From Gorsachius magnificus (taxonomy: Eukaryota; Chordata; Aves; Pelecaniformes; Ardeidae), in NCBI GenBank assembly GCA_034008185.1, contig CM067083.1:122840337-122904336 (forward strand): DNA of 64,000 bases, read 5' to 3'. Of the stretch, positions 10,594 to 22,862 are shown in pieces (positions within the stretch are counted from its first letter, which is position 1; the number at the start of each line of letters is the position of its first letter). The notes beneath the pieces are model-generated. The model ran no database searches. It had not been told where the DNA came from and saw only the letters and a program-made list of their open reading frames with translations. A program made the position numbers and the translations under genes.

Positions 10594-11375
10594 ATGAGGA
10601 TCATCTATGTTGTGTTTGCTGTTTTTCTATTGGCCTTGATGGCCACCCCAGGTAAGGTGGGAAATTATGTGGGGCAGAAATGAGAGACAATAGTGAACCA
10701 TAAAGGAATTAAGGTTAAAAAAAAGACTTTTCCAGGAAAGTAGGTATGGGTGGTGAGTCTTGTATTGAGATTTTGGTTGGGTTTGGCTCATGAGACTTTT
10801 GGAGTGGAGTTCAGCTCCAGAATCACACCATCCTAGATTTAGACATCCACCATCTGGGGGTCTCCATGTGAACTGGGACCCATCACAGTCATTGGACACT
10901 GGTCAATGGAGTCAGAGCAACTCCGTTCATCTCAAGCGAAATACCCAGGTTGTCACTATATTGATAAATTCAGCAGTGCCGGGACTGAGGTTTCAGCTTG
11001 ACATTTGAACTAAGTCTTCCACACCATTTAATGGACAGCACTGTCCTTCACTCAGTTTTGCTCTTGGCCAAATAGCATGGACTCAAACCATTCCCGAGAC
11101 AAGTGCTGACAGTGCCCATTCCCAGGTATCAGTGTGGATGTGGATGCTGTTTTAAGAAGAGTTTACTGTGTGATGATAGGATTTCTGTGCCGTTGGCCAT
11201 GATGAATCAGTCCATGCAGACGTAGCTCTCTTTCTTACTTTCTACAGGCAAAAGCCAGTCAAAAAAGAGCTGCAGCGGGTATTGTTCCAGGACATGTGCT
11301 AAAGGAGAGAAGGAGGAGCATACTGAAGACTGCAGGAGGATGTACTGCTGCCTGGCGCACAGGAAAAAGAAATAG
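10594..11375 (+). CDS. OvoDB1: ovodefensin, B class, two coding exons
   Basis: Exon 1 is 10594-10651 and exon 2 is 11248-11375, with a 596-bp GT-AG intron (GTAAGG donor, TCTACAG acceptor) in phase 1. Exon 1 is 58 bp long, exactly as in the A-class gene. The product is 61 residues: a signal peptide (MRIIYVVFAVFLLALMATP) and a mature peptide of about 42. Its cysteines are spaced C-X3-C-X3-C-X11-C-X4-C-C, the B-type ovodefensin pattern rather than the AvBD one. The mature part has twelve Lys/Arg, but the loop between cysteines 3 and 4 holds five acidic residues (KGEKEEHTED), and the peptide ends in a basic run HRKKK. A secreted oviduct/egg-white antimicrobial role is inferred from the family. 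It lies 4.4 kb downstream of the A-class gene in the same orientation, which suggests an ancient tandem duplication. The paralogue number in the symbol is uncertain. Confidence 0.92.
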
Positions 11376-11465
11376 AGCAGAGATTTTCAGTGCTGAGAGG
11401 AAGAGGGAAACAGTGGTGGTTGCATTAGTTTTTTCTTATTTGATGAAAATGGAATTTCTCCTCTC

Positions 11466-11471
11466 ATTAAA
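11466..11471 (+). promoter_or_regulatory. poly(A) signal of ovodefensin B gene
   Basis: ATTAAA, 91 bp after the stop codon, followed by an A-run and then GT-rich sequence (CCTGTGTGGTT near 11499). Confidence 0.65.
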
Positions 11472-14400
11472 AAAGATGAGTTCTCACCCTGAAATGTCCT
11501 GTGTGGTTCATTGTCTTCCAAAAAGTTGTATGCAGAGGATCAGGAAAGGTCTGGAAAATCTTGCCAGATAAGTTCATGCTTATGGAGATGATGCCATCAA
11601 ATGCAGATGCTCCACTTTCTCATATCAGCCTCATCACAACCAGAGTCCTAACTGAGTTTCTCAGTAGTCTGTTCATGCGAAGTTGTGGTTCTGTGTGATG
11701 CAAATCCTGCAGGGATGTACAGGAGCAGAGGCGGTGGGGAGGTATCAGGGAGAAATCCACTGTATGCCCCGTCACTGTCCTCCAGAGGTCCATCCCACAC
11801 TTGGACTGAGATGATCCATCAGCAATGACCATCACCGAGGCTTTGCAAGTTCACTACACCCCTTACCAAACATGAACAGGTTGATAGCTCTAAGCCATGT
11901 CCTCTAAGCTCAGACTTGCTCGCTGCCCAAGTTGCGGTACCAGCCAGCAGACCCCAGCAGGTCCCACAGAAGCACTGAGCATTACTCTCTGAGAGGTTAG
12001 CCAGCACCAGCTGAAAGCTGGGATCACCAAGGTGTGCAGCACACTGCCAACACCATCTCTGACTTGTAGGACCAGAAACCCCAGACAATCTGAAATCAGC
12101 AGCCCAGACATAATCCTGTGAAGGTGATGGTTTCAGTTTCCAAAGCCCTTTTGGATTTCTTCAGAAGATGTCTTTGACACGTGAGTAACCTTACAGGCAT
12201 CTGGGATGCCCTGGCTCCAACCCTCACCCCCCTGCTCTGCCAGTACATTGGGAACCCATTCTCTAAAGTATTTGTATCCAATGGTGTTGATGTTTCTTCC
12301 CATTCTTTCCCCACTGTTTGTGGAGCTCGGAGCCTACTTGCTCAAAGCAAGAGTCACGTGAAGGCAGCACATTCCTGCTGAAGGTTTTGGTTGGACTGCG
12401 GTAGAGCCTTGGTCCTGGAGTCAATATTTCATGAGCAAAGCTCTCACTGCCTTAAATGGAGCAAGATCAGGACTGGAGTGAGAGGGGGAATACAGTAATG
12501 ACCATTGCTCTGCAGGGGCACTTCATAAGCACAGGCTCCTTGGGACTGGAGAATTAACCAGGAGAGAGACGCAATCTGTCATGTCTCAGATGACAGATTG
12601 GACCTACCTAGGGCTGGTGCAGCCTAAAAACTGTCCTGCAGCTTCTGAACCTGCAAATTGCCACCAGCGATTAAGTATTGTGCCCAGATGGACTCAGCTT
12701 TTCCCCTTCAGCAGTCTTGAGTCAATAGCCCCCATTTGCTCCAAAACAGCGTAACCCTCTCAATGAGTTTGCACAATAGGGTACATAGCCCATGGCATCC
12801 ATGCTGAGTCACGAGGAGACTATTCCCAAGGAGACAGCATGGGGAACTTGCCCTCCAACTGCTCATTCTTGGCCAAGGCAGCATCTGTTGGCACCACTGG
12901 GTCCACCTGAAGGAGAAAAACCTGGTGAATGTGAAAGCAACCTGTCACCCACCGGTGACAGCAGAGCTGCAGCCACTGACAGCAGCAAGGAGCCCAACCT
13001 TGTGTAATGCAGAGCTTAGAAAAGATAAGGAATAGCCAGAGAAATAGGTTCTAAACCCCAGAAATTGTCCATTTGGAAAAATTTTAGAAGGTCTCACCAT
13101 GGGTTAGGCATGGTGTTACCAAGGTGCTAAATAGCAGCCCTGAGGCGCTTGCCTTCCTGATACTCATTTTATATTTCAGCCCGATGAAGAAATCCAACAG
13201 GAATGTGCTGGGAACGCAACAGCTCAGACCTGCCTCCAGCAAGGCACATCCGTGGCTGTTTCTGCACAACCCAGGCATCCTCCGCAGTGTCTTTCAGCTT
13301 CTCCCTCCCACGTCAAAGCAGCAGGGCTTCCTCCCATCCCACATGTTCCCTGGGAATTATCCAGCCTCACTGCTGTGGGACAGTGCTGGGTGATCCAGGC
13401 AGTCCTCCTCACAGCATCTTGCCTTCCCCTTTTTGTCCGATGCTTTTAATTAAAAAAGAATTCAAAATTCCCAGTCCAAAAAAAAAAAAATAACCACCAT
13501 TTTGCCTGATCTTGAAGGAATCCTTTCTTCTTTCTTTTTTTTTTTGGACAAACTGAAAAGGCAAAAACTTCATTTCTTTTGAGATCAAAGACAATTTTCT
13601 TTCAATTCTTGGGGCTTGCCAGTGAACCAGAAAATCCACTGCGTGTGCCGCTCCGGTTCAGAGAACAGGGATGCGCACCAGTGCTGCGGCGGGAAGCAGA
13701 GCACACAAGCAAGATGAGAAGGAAATATCCAGGGCTTTTCTTTGCTCACCATTTTCTTGGAAGACCAAGCATAAAGCAACCCACATCAGCTTCATGCGTT
13801 GCTGACCCTAGCTCCTGTTCTTCACTGTGATTTTCTCTCATTTTCTAGCAATGCTTCCAGGAGGGAGGCTTAGAAATCCCTGCTGTGGGATACTGTGGAT
13901 GCTGAGACTTCACCTGGGTTTGAGGGGAGACTGGGTTTCCTGGGGAGGAATTCACTGTGGCTCAGTGCCTTCTGCAGATGTTTGAGGCCAATCTTTCCTT
14001 TCACTCCCATCAGCGTCCTCAGCTGTGGTCTTTGGTGTCACATCCTACGAGGCACAGGCAATTTATCCTAAGCACAGGGGGAAAAAGGGCTCCCCCGTCT
14101 CTCTTTGAGGGGAAGGAAATGATGGCTTTACTCAGTTTCAATGTACAGCAAAGGGAAAGGATTGAAAAGCTCAAAATACCTGAGAAAAACACTTCAGCCG
14201 AGCCCAAATCTTTTCCCTTCCCTAGCTGTCCTCCACCAATCCCGATTTCACCTTGTGGGACATGTATTTAAAGAAATTATTTCCTTTCTGTGGAAAAAAA
14301 CCTATGGAAAAACATCAGTGGAAATGCTAACACATTGCCATTTCGCTCCTGCCCTCATTTCTTCCCTGTCTGCATTCCTGGGGCTGTAGCAAGGTATTTT

Positions 14401-17400
14401 AGGAGGGGCAGGAACATCTACTCAGAACACTGGGAGTGGGAGCAGTGCCCGTTGCTTGTACATTGCCCAGTTTGTTGGTTCCTGCTTCCAACATGCCTTA
14501 GGAAATACAAAATATGTGCAGATAATGACAATTTCATCTTCTACTGAGGCTGGAGTTGACAGGGGTCAACAGAGCTTCTTTCAGGTCTAACTTGGATGCA
14601 GGTATTAGTAATGCACTTCCCTCCTTGTCTGGGATGTGCCAGGTCACTTTGCTGTTTGGATGTACATAGGGATGCTTATAAGGGCAATTTCCAGCCCACC
14701 CTGGCAGGATTCCCCACATGTCCTGACCACCACACAGGCCAAGTGCTGCAGCCAGCCACAGTCAGTGCTTATTTACAGGGTTTTCATTATTATCATTGCT
14801 GCAGTTATTACTTTTATCACCGTGGGAACTCTTTGAAATGATCCCCATCCCTGTGCCCTTGTTACAAGAGATGCTGGGCAGTCAGGGAGCAGAAGACAGC
14901 AGACCAAGACCAAGAGCTGAAGATTACAGTCTTCATCACTGAAGCTGGCTCAGAGGAAAGCCGATGGTTTTACTTCCAAAAGTTATACTTACCTCCAGAA
15001 GTTTAAGCCCACAGCTCCCTGTCTTGCAGGAGAGAAATGCTCCCTGGTTACTCAGCAGAGACATCTCCTGTCTGGCAGGGAGGCTGCAAGGGCCAGGGGA
15101 GGACAACGGCAAAACTGCCCACCGGTGAGGGATGGGGACAGCGGAGGGCTGGGGGATTGCTCACACACCGGTCATAGTCTGGACATGGCCAGGTAGTGCC
15201 AGCTGGCCTCAGGGCCAGAAAACAGGTCCTGGCACTGTTTAATTGACTGGAAGAGATGTCTCCAGTGTGTCCAAGGCCAGAGGAGCAGAGCCAGGAGTAT
15301 GCTGCACAACTTACTTCTCTTGGACTGGTGAACTCAGAGAAACAGAGGTGGGGGAAATAGAGCTGAGGATGTTGTTTTGCATTTGGGTCAGTCTGTAGAT
15401 TTCCATAGGATGTGAATATAATGTGGAGAGAAGGGTGATCTGATAAGAGAGATGCTTGGAAAAGAAAGGATTTTATATCTGTGTTCCCATCTTCCCCTTT
15501 GAAAGACAAAGCCTGGAGAACAGAGATGCATGGGATGGGGACATGGAGGGAACCTTGTTTCCAATCCTGAGGAGCTCCTGAAATGAAATCTGAGGCAGAG
15601 GAAAGCGCTGGGAAGGGATGTGGGGACTTGTTGGGGGGACCCGCGGGCCTTTTGCAAGTGGCTGACCGGCAGCACAGTGTGCTCTGCCACGTGATGAAGG
15701 CACTGGGTGGTAGAGCTCACCCCACCATCTTATTGTGTCCTTCTGCAAGGAAGGACAATTTGGGAATAGAGGCCGCAGACAGCTGAGCCACAAGCCAGTG
15801 TATCCCTGGCTCCTACAGCCTCTTCCTCCTCAGGTTCCCAATCCAACCACCCCCTCTTAAAGGAGCTGCTCCAAGCACCATGGATGGTGGGGAAATGTAG
15901 CAGGAGCAACCCAAGCTGCTGGGTCTGCCAGCATAAAGGCAACTTGGCTCATGTACAACCAAGAGGAAATCCAAATCCCTCTTCCAGGAGGGGGCAAGGC
16001 ATGATCACCTCTCCAGGCAGAAACCAACCAGCACTAGCAAAATGCCAAAAGCACGGCTAGAGACATGGCTTTTGGCAGCGCTCTGCAGCTTTTGAGCTCT
16101 GTCTCCCATGGGCCCTGCCAGCTGCAGTGTCAGTAGTCAAGGTGAGACACATATCTCCTGGTCAGAGTCCAGCTAGCTGGCGAGGAAGAAGATTTGGGGA
16201 AGGCTGCCATCTTTTGGATGACTGCAAAATAACGGCACCTGCTTAGGAAGTGCTGCTCACGGACCCGAAAGATAGCTCAAGCCTTTTTCTTGGAGGATGA
16301 GTTGCAGGCACAGACAACTGAAGTCATTCCTGCTCTGCTCTTGCATCCCACAGATGGATCCAGAGCTTTATTTAGGGCAAACTAGGATCAGATCTGGAGA
16401 TGATCTGGCAGATTTTCTGGCTGGCCCTTCATGCCCTTCAGCAGTGGCTGCATCTGCAAGGACGGAGGTGCGCATCTGGAGAGCAATATTCAAGTTACCT
16501 TCCACCTGGCTGGCTCAGGTCCTGCAAGCAACACAGAGGATGCAGGTGGAGGAGGTGCAACTAGGTTTGGTACGTTAGTTTTGGGGGTCTCTCTGCCTAC
16601 CCCTGCTGCTGTTAGGTGATTTCAGGGGCTCCTTTACCTTTCCACAGAAACATTTTTGGTGTTTGCAATTGCTATACCTGCTCTGTCAACCTCTGAGGTG
16701 TAAGATCCGACACTGGCCACCACGGTCCTACGCTACTCTGATAACCTGTCCCCCAGGTCCCCTCCACTGCTCAGTTTCACAGGCCCAGCTGCTCCATGGC
16801 TTTAAATGCATCAGAGCACCTGCCTGCCTGGTGGCCCACTTTCCTGCAGATTAAACATGCGTCTAATGGCCATAAGCTGCTTAAATATGTCTTGGGCAAA
16901 GCCCCTTTATGAGCCCTCTGAGAACAAATGGTTCCCTGCTGGGACCACTGCTATGCCCCCCCCACCCCCAAGCATTTTTTTATGGATGTGTCATCTGTTT
17001 TCTTTCCCTTTTGTGCATCCAGTCTTGCCCATCTCCTTTCCATGGGCATGAAGGAGTGAAGAATTTGCCCCATCATGAGCAAAAGGAGACAGCCTGCTTC
17101 ACATGGCCAAAGAGACTCTGCAAGCCTGCATCCCTTTTCCACCCTGCCCTGTCTCTCCAGGATATCCCAATGCAAGCTTCTTCCCCCGATCCCACACTGT
17201 CTTCATCTAGCAAGCCAATACCACAATGTTTAGGATCTGGCAATGCATGAGCATACAGCACTTTTTAATCAGCCTGACAACACCCAAATCAAATCAGAGT
17301 CAAAATACCCATTGCTTCCATGATTTTCCACCCCCACAAGCTTGTCAGCTCTACATCTCCCTTGCTTGACCTCCCCTGCCATCTCTGACCAAGGTAAAAC

Positions 17401-17401
17401 T
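11472..17401. other. intergenic sequence, no gene seen
   Basis: About 6 kb without a recognisable gene. I looked on both strands for a further defensin exon (a hydrophobic leader followed by GTAAG, or a Tyr-Cys-Cys terminus) and found none. There is a 13-A run at 13478-13490. CR1 copies are absent, and this gap is also where CR1 orientation in the window changes from minus to plus. Confidence 0.5.
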
Positions 17402-18049
17402 GGTTGACAGCCGGCTGAACACGAGCCAGCAGTGTGCCCAGGTGGCCAGGAAGGCCAATGGCATCCTGGCTTGTATCAGGAATAGTGTGGCCAGCAGGAG
17501 TAGGGAAGTGATCGTGCCCCTGTACTCAGTGCTGGTGAGGCCGCACCTCGAATGCTGGGGTCAGTTTTGGGCCCCTCACTACAAGAAAGATGTTGCCTTG
17601 CTGGAACAGGTCCAGAGGAGAGCAACCAAGCTGGGGAGGGGTCTGGAACACAAGTCATACGAGGAGCGGCTGAGGGAGCTGGGGTTGTTTGGAGCAGAGG
17701 AGGCTGAGGGGAGCCCTCTACAACTGCCTGAGAGGAGGCTGTAGTGAGGTGGGGGTCGGCCTCTTCTCCCTGGTAACAGACGATAGGACGAGGGGGAATG
17801 GTTTGAAGCTGCGCCAGGGCAGGTTTAGGCTAGACACTAGGAAAAACTTCTTCACCAGAAGGGTTGTCAGGCTCTGGAATGGGTGCCCAGGGAGGTGGTC
17901 GAGTCCCCATCCCTGGAGTTATTTAAAAGAAGGATAGATGGGGTGCTTAGGGACAGGGTTTAGTGGTGGGATGTCAGGGTTAGGTTAAAGGTTGGACTCG
18001 AAGATCTTAAAGGTCTTTTCCAACCTAGGTGATTCTATGATTCTATGAT
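17402..18049 (+). mobile_element. CR1 LINE, 5'-truncated copy
   Basis: This sense copy opens within ORF2 (around GGTTGACAGCCGGCTGAACA), continues through the ORF2 C-terminus and ends with GATTCTATGATTCTATGAT. The coding part is split between two overlapping frames (17442-17744 and 17689-17937), so it is frameshifted. The 3' UTR is of the TAAAGGTTGGACTCGAAGAT type. Confidence 0.93.
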
Positions 18050-18340
18050 AAAACCTTCAGCCTAGCCCCCCAAAAGCTTCAAAGGGAAATAAAGTGAGAG
18101 TGCCCCAAAGCCAGATCAGCAGCTTCTTTGGCTGCACATAGCATGGAAGGGTGATCAAGCTGACCAATGCTGAGAATATCTGGCCCAGACAGGAAGAGTT
18201 GGGATTTTTTTTTTCTAAGGAAACTTTTTATTTTGATGACTTCAACCTGCTACCCAAATTTCACCTTCAGATGATGCATGATATAGACCACTGCCCCTCT
18301 GCTTCATCCCTGCTTTGTTATCTGTATCTGTATCTGTCCT

Positions 18341-18620
18341 GTGACAGGACAAGGGGTAATGTTTTTAAACTAAAACAGGGTAGGTTTAGACTGGATATAA
18401 GGAAGAAATTCTTTACAATGAGGGTGGTGAAACCCTGGAAGGGGTTGCCCAGAGAGGTGATGGAGGCCCCATCCCTGGAAACATTCAAGCCCAGGTTGGA
18501 CGGGGCTGTGAGCAACCTGATCTGGTTAAAGGTGTCCCTGCTCCTGCAGGGGGGTTGGGCTGGGTGACCTCTAGGGGTCCCTTCCAACCCAAAATATTCT
18601 ATGATTCTATGATTCTATGA
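18341..18620 (+). mobile_element. CR1 LINE 3' end
   Basis: A sense copy starting near GTGACAGGACAAGGGGTAAT and ending in two to three copies of GATTCTAT. The ORF2 C-terminus is open within it. Its 3' UTR type matches those at 8966 and 29424. It lies only 291 bp after the previous CR1 copy but belongs to a different subfamily, so it is a separate insertion. Confidence 0.92.
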
Positions 18621-20180
18621 AAACAAATGCTGCCTCTAAAATCTAAATAATACATCTTACCATGCTCTGAATATAGAGCAAAGAAATAACTGAAAAGACC
18701 CAATACAGAATTGAAAGCACTAGAAATAAGGCAAGGAATTCCAGCAATACTCCATGTCCTAAAAATCAAGGGGATTCAAGCAGGGCTTATGCTATTAGAG
18801 GGGGACAATGGGACGCGCACATCACGCGACGCTAAGTTAGGGCTCCTAAGCCATGGCTCCTTGAGGATTAGAGAAGGAAAGCGTGTGGGGGAGGTGGCTG
18901 GAAGGGAGAAATGGGGAATGGCTTAGCACTGCCAGATTTTAGAGTATCATGGGGGTTGGTGGCTATGATCCCCTTTGGGAGAGCATGGTCTGGTAGGAGG
19001 GAAAGACTCGTGGGCTGCATGAGAAGGTGAAAAAGAGGCAAGGTGATGCTGTTGCCCAGAAATACATTCTGCTTTTCAGCTAGGGTGTGCGGTGCCTCCC
19101 TTGTGTGGGGACTCCCAAGGGGCGGTGCTCTGCAGGTTGGAGCCCAGACTCCAACCACTCATGGTGCTGCAAGGGCCAGGGGAGAGCAGATGGGCCCATA
19201 GGAAGGAACACGGTGGCATAAGGGAGGTGTGGAGGAGGGAAGGGAAGCAGGATGGCCAGGAATGGCAGGGAGGGATATGGGCAGGGAGGGCTCCAGTTGC
19301 AGAACTTCACCAGAGACCAGAAAGGGGAAGGTTGCATTAACCAAGGTCATCTGATGGCTTCATGAATATCTCAGGACTTGGCACAGGGAAGGATTGGGTA
19401 GGTGCTGGACCCTGTGGCTTGAAGAGGGGAAAAAATGGAGGGAGGAATGGTGTGAGCTTCCCAGGGTTGTTTGGTTCAGTGCTTGTTCACCTGGGCTGAA
19501 ACTGGCCATTTAGCAGTATGGGTGACTGTCTGAGCTCCAGGTTGTTTAATTCCCAGTTATAGATGTAGCCCCAGGCTGTTCAGCTTCAAATATGGTAGAG
19601 TGGGACAGTGGTCATGTGGACATTATGGCCAGGACAGGAGCAAACCAGAAAGACCATAGAGCAAAGACCTTCACCAACAGTGCCAGCTCATACAATATGA
19701 GGCAAAATTGTAACTAATTCATGCAAAGAAAAGAAGCCTCCTTTTTGCTGCAAAAGTGAAAACGCTGCGACTGAGTAATTACTCCAGCCCTGGCTATCCA
19801 GTCAGAAAGCATCAGGCATTTCTGAGCAGCGCTGAATGAGGGACCGACGGGGCTGGCTGGCATTTCATTCCAACTTCCTTTCACTTGAGCAATCCGCTCC
19901 TGAGACTCTTGCTTTAGTCACTTTTATGGTTCCTTGCACTCAAGGCTGCTGTAGCATGTGCTTGAAGAGATGCTAAATGTTTTTTGTGGCATTGTTTTGC
20001 TTAGAACTAACATTTTTTTTCCTTCTCCCTAAATAGCTGCTCCTCTTGTTGCTTGTGATACCAGGTTAATCATGAAATGTGATTTCTGGCCAAATTATTC
20101 TTTGAATGACTGTGTTTCGCCTTGTCTATAAATTTCCCCTGAAAGTTTAACTGGGTGCACTCATCATCTGAAATTAGGGG
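18621..20180. other. intergenic sequence, no gene seen
   Basis: Unique sequence with only short open frames; no recognisable gene. Confidence 0.4.
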
Positions 20181-20490
20181 GTAGTGAGGTGGGTGTTGGT
20201 CTCTTCTCCTAAGTAACAAGCAATAGGATGAGAGGAAATGGCCTCAAGTTGTGCCAGGGCAGGTTTAGATTGTATATTGTCAAAAATTTCTTTACCAAAA
20301 AGGTTGTCAAGCATTGGAACAGGCTGCCCAGGGCAGTGGTGGTATTTAAAAGCTGGAGGTATTTAAAAGCTGGGCAGATGAGGTGTTTAGGGACAGGGTT
20401 TAGTAGTGGGATGGCAGGGTTAGGGGAATGGTTGGACTCGATGATCTTAAAGGGCTTTTCCAACCTAAACGATTCTATGAATCTATGATT
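20181..20490 (+). mobile_element. CR1 LINE 3' end
   Basis: A sense copy from GTAGTGAGGTGGGTGTTGGT to GATTCTATGAATCTATGATT. It carries an internal tandem duplication of TATTTAAAAGCTGG around 20343-20371. The 3' UTR is of the same type as at 17402-18049. Confidence 0.9.
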
Positions 20491-21720
20491 CCATCTTCCG
20501 TCTTCTTCTGGGTCTCTGGTGGTGTCAACCCTTGAAATAACCTTCCTTCTTGCATTTCGATAATAGCCATGCTCTTTTCCCAGAAACACCTGAGAACTTT
20601 GCCCAGAGAAGCCAAAGGATATGTTGAACATTTCATAGGTGATAATCACCTTTTCTCCAGGGTGCTGGAAAAGCCTGAAGAGCAGCACAAGTATATTCTT
20701 GTTTGTGGAAAGAAAATGGTCAAAAAAACCAGAAATATTTTGTAAAGACAAAAGAAGAGCTGAGGATATTCAAATGAAAAAAGGGAACAGGACTAAAACT
20801 CTCTTTCCATTTTACCCTGCCATGTACAATATAAGTCCTGGATGTCACTCGTTGAAGGTAAAGTTCAATGGAGGTCCAGCAAATCAGAGATCCCACCGCT
20901 GTATATAGCCAATTTACGGACTTTAGTGCCAAAGAAGGTCACTGAGTCAACTGCTGTGACTGGATAATTACATGGCCATGAACATTTGTAGTTCTGCATG
21001 CAAAGATCCTGTAACAAAGGTAATCAAATCTCATGCTTCAGCGCATAAGTGGATCTTCTGCGGCAGCCAGGGAAGAGGTTTTCCACCCTGCACACCCAGA
21101 ACTGTGCGGTTAGTTTGGTGTGCTATGGAGGTAACCTCTGAAGCCTCGGGTTTTGGCCATTGCTGGAGGCAGGAAGAAGGATTTGATGGGCTGGTGGTCT
21201 AACTGGGTATGGCAATTCCTACGCAAGAGCTGGGGAGATCACAAAAAGGGAAGTGTGTGATTAATGTGCTACAGTGAGCCATTTTGCTGCCACATTTGGA
21301 AATATATGGGATTAAGGAGGTAGCCTAACAGCAAATCATAGTCTGAAACACCAAGAAAGGACCAGAGGGCACTTATGCAATGGAGTCTGAAATATCTTCA
21401 GAGACTGCAGGTGGCACTTTGCCCGGTTCAGGAATGAGGACCGATGAAGAAGCCCTTAGTCCTCAGTGAACACTAGAACACTGAACCTCCCTCCCACACA
21501 AGCTGTTGGTATTCATGTTAATGAAAAGCCCAGACACGGTGCTACCACTACTGCAAACCAGAGAAGAAACATAACCCCCTGGTGGGTATCATGCTGGGGG
21601 TCAAAGATTGTGGTCTACAGGCATTTATGTGGATAAATCTTGGAAATCAGAATCTGTGCAGGCCTACCCCAACTAAAATTCCCACCATATGCAAGAGAAA
21701 AAAAGCAACGTGGCAATAAG
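20491..21720. other. intergenic sequence, no gene seen
   Basis: No gene or repeat is recognised in this unique stretch. Confidence 0.4.
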
Positions 21721-22862
21721 ACAACTCAGCAAGGCTTTTGATACTCTATTCCATAAGATCGTCATAGGGAAGCTCAGGAAGTGTTGGTTGGATGAGTGGG
21801 CAGTGAGGTGGATTGGGAACTGGCTGAATGGCAGGGCTCAGAGGGTTCTGATTGGCGGGGCAGAGTCCAGTTGGAGGCCAGTAGTTAGTGGAGTTTCCCA
21901 GGGCTCAGTACCCGGCCCGGTCTTGTTCAACCTGTTCATCAATGAACTGGACAACAGGACAGAGTGTACCCTCAGCAAGTTCGCTGATGACACAAAACTG
22001 GGAGGAGTGGCTGATACACCAGAAGGCTGCACTGCCATTCAGTGGTACCTGGCCAGGCTGGAGAGTTGGGTGGAGAGGAACCTGATGAAGTTCAACAAGG
22101 GCAAGAGTTGAGTGCTGCCCCTGGGGAGGTTGAACCCCATGCACCAGTACAGGCTGGGGGCTGACCTGCTGGGAAGCAGCTCTGCTGAGAGGGACCTGGG
22201 AGTCCTGGTGGATGACAAGCTGACCATGAGCCAGCAGTGTGCCCTTGTTGCCAAGAAGGCCAATGGTATCCTGGGGTGCATGAAGAGGGGTGTGGCCAGC
22301 AGGTCAAGGGAGGTTCTCCTCCCCCTCTGCTCTGCCCTGCTGAGACCCCACCTGGAGCACTGGGTCCAGTTCCGGGCTCCCCGGTTCAAGAAAGATGAGG
22401 AACTCCTGGAGAGAGTCCAGAGGAGAGCAACTAGGATGATAAAGGGACTGGAGCATCTCCCCTATGAGGGAAGGCTGAGAGAGTTGGGCTTGTTCAGCCT
22501 GAAGAAGAGAAGACTGAGAGGGTACCTCATCAACACATACAAATATGTTAAGGGCAGATGTCACGAGGATGGAGCCAGACTCTTTGCAGTGGTGTCCAGC
22601 GACAGGACAAGGGGCAATGTGTACAAACTGAGACATAAGAGGTTTCAGTTGAATATGAAGAAAAACTTCTTTACTCTGAGGATGGTGGAGCCCTGGCCCA
22701 GGCTGCCCAGGGGGGTTGTGGAGTCTCCTTCTCTGGAGATATTCAAAGCCCGCCTGGACACTGTCCTGTGCAACATGCACTAGGAGAACCTGCTTTAGCA
22801 GGAAAGTTGGACTGGGTGATCTCCTGAGGTCCCTTCCAACCCTTGCGATTCTGTGATTCTTT
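21721..22862 (+). mobile_element. CR1 LINE with reverse-transcriptase segment, one in-frame stop
   Basis: This is the longest CR1 copy in the window. From about 21725 the + strand encodes the C-terminal half of the CR1 ORF2 reverse transcriptase: SKAFDT (palm), [16 protein letters not shown], and the catalytic FADDTKLGG block at about 21982-22008. The frame stops at TGA 22109-22111 and then continues in the same frame to the natural ORF2 end at 22783. The 3' UTR and a decayed tail (GCGATTCTGTGATTC) follow. It lacks the endonuclease domain and ORF1, so it cannot move by itself. The nearly intact frame marks it as the least decayed CR1 copy here. Confidence 0.94.
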
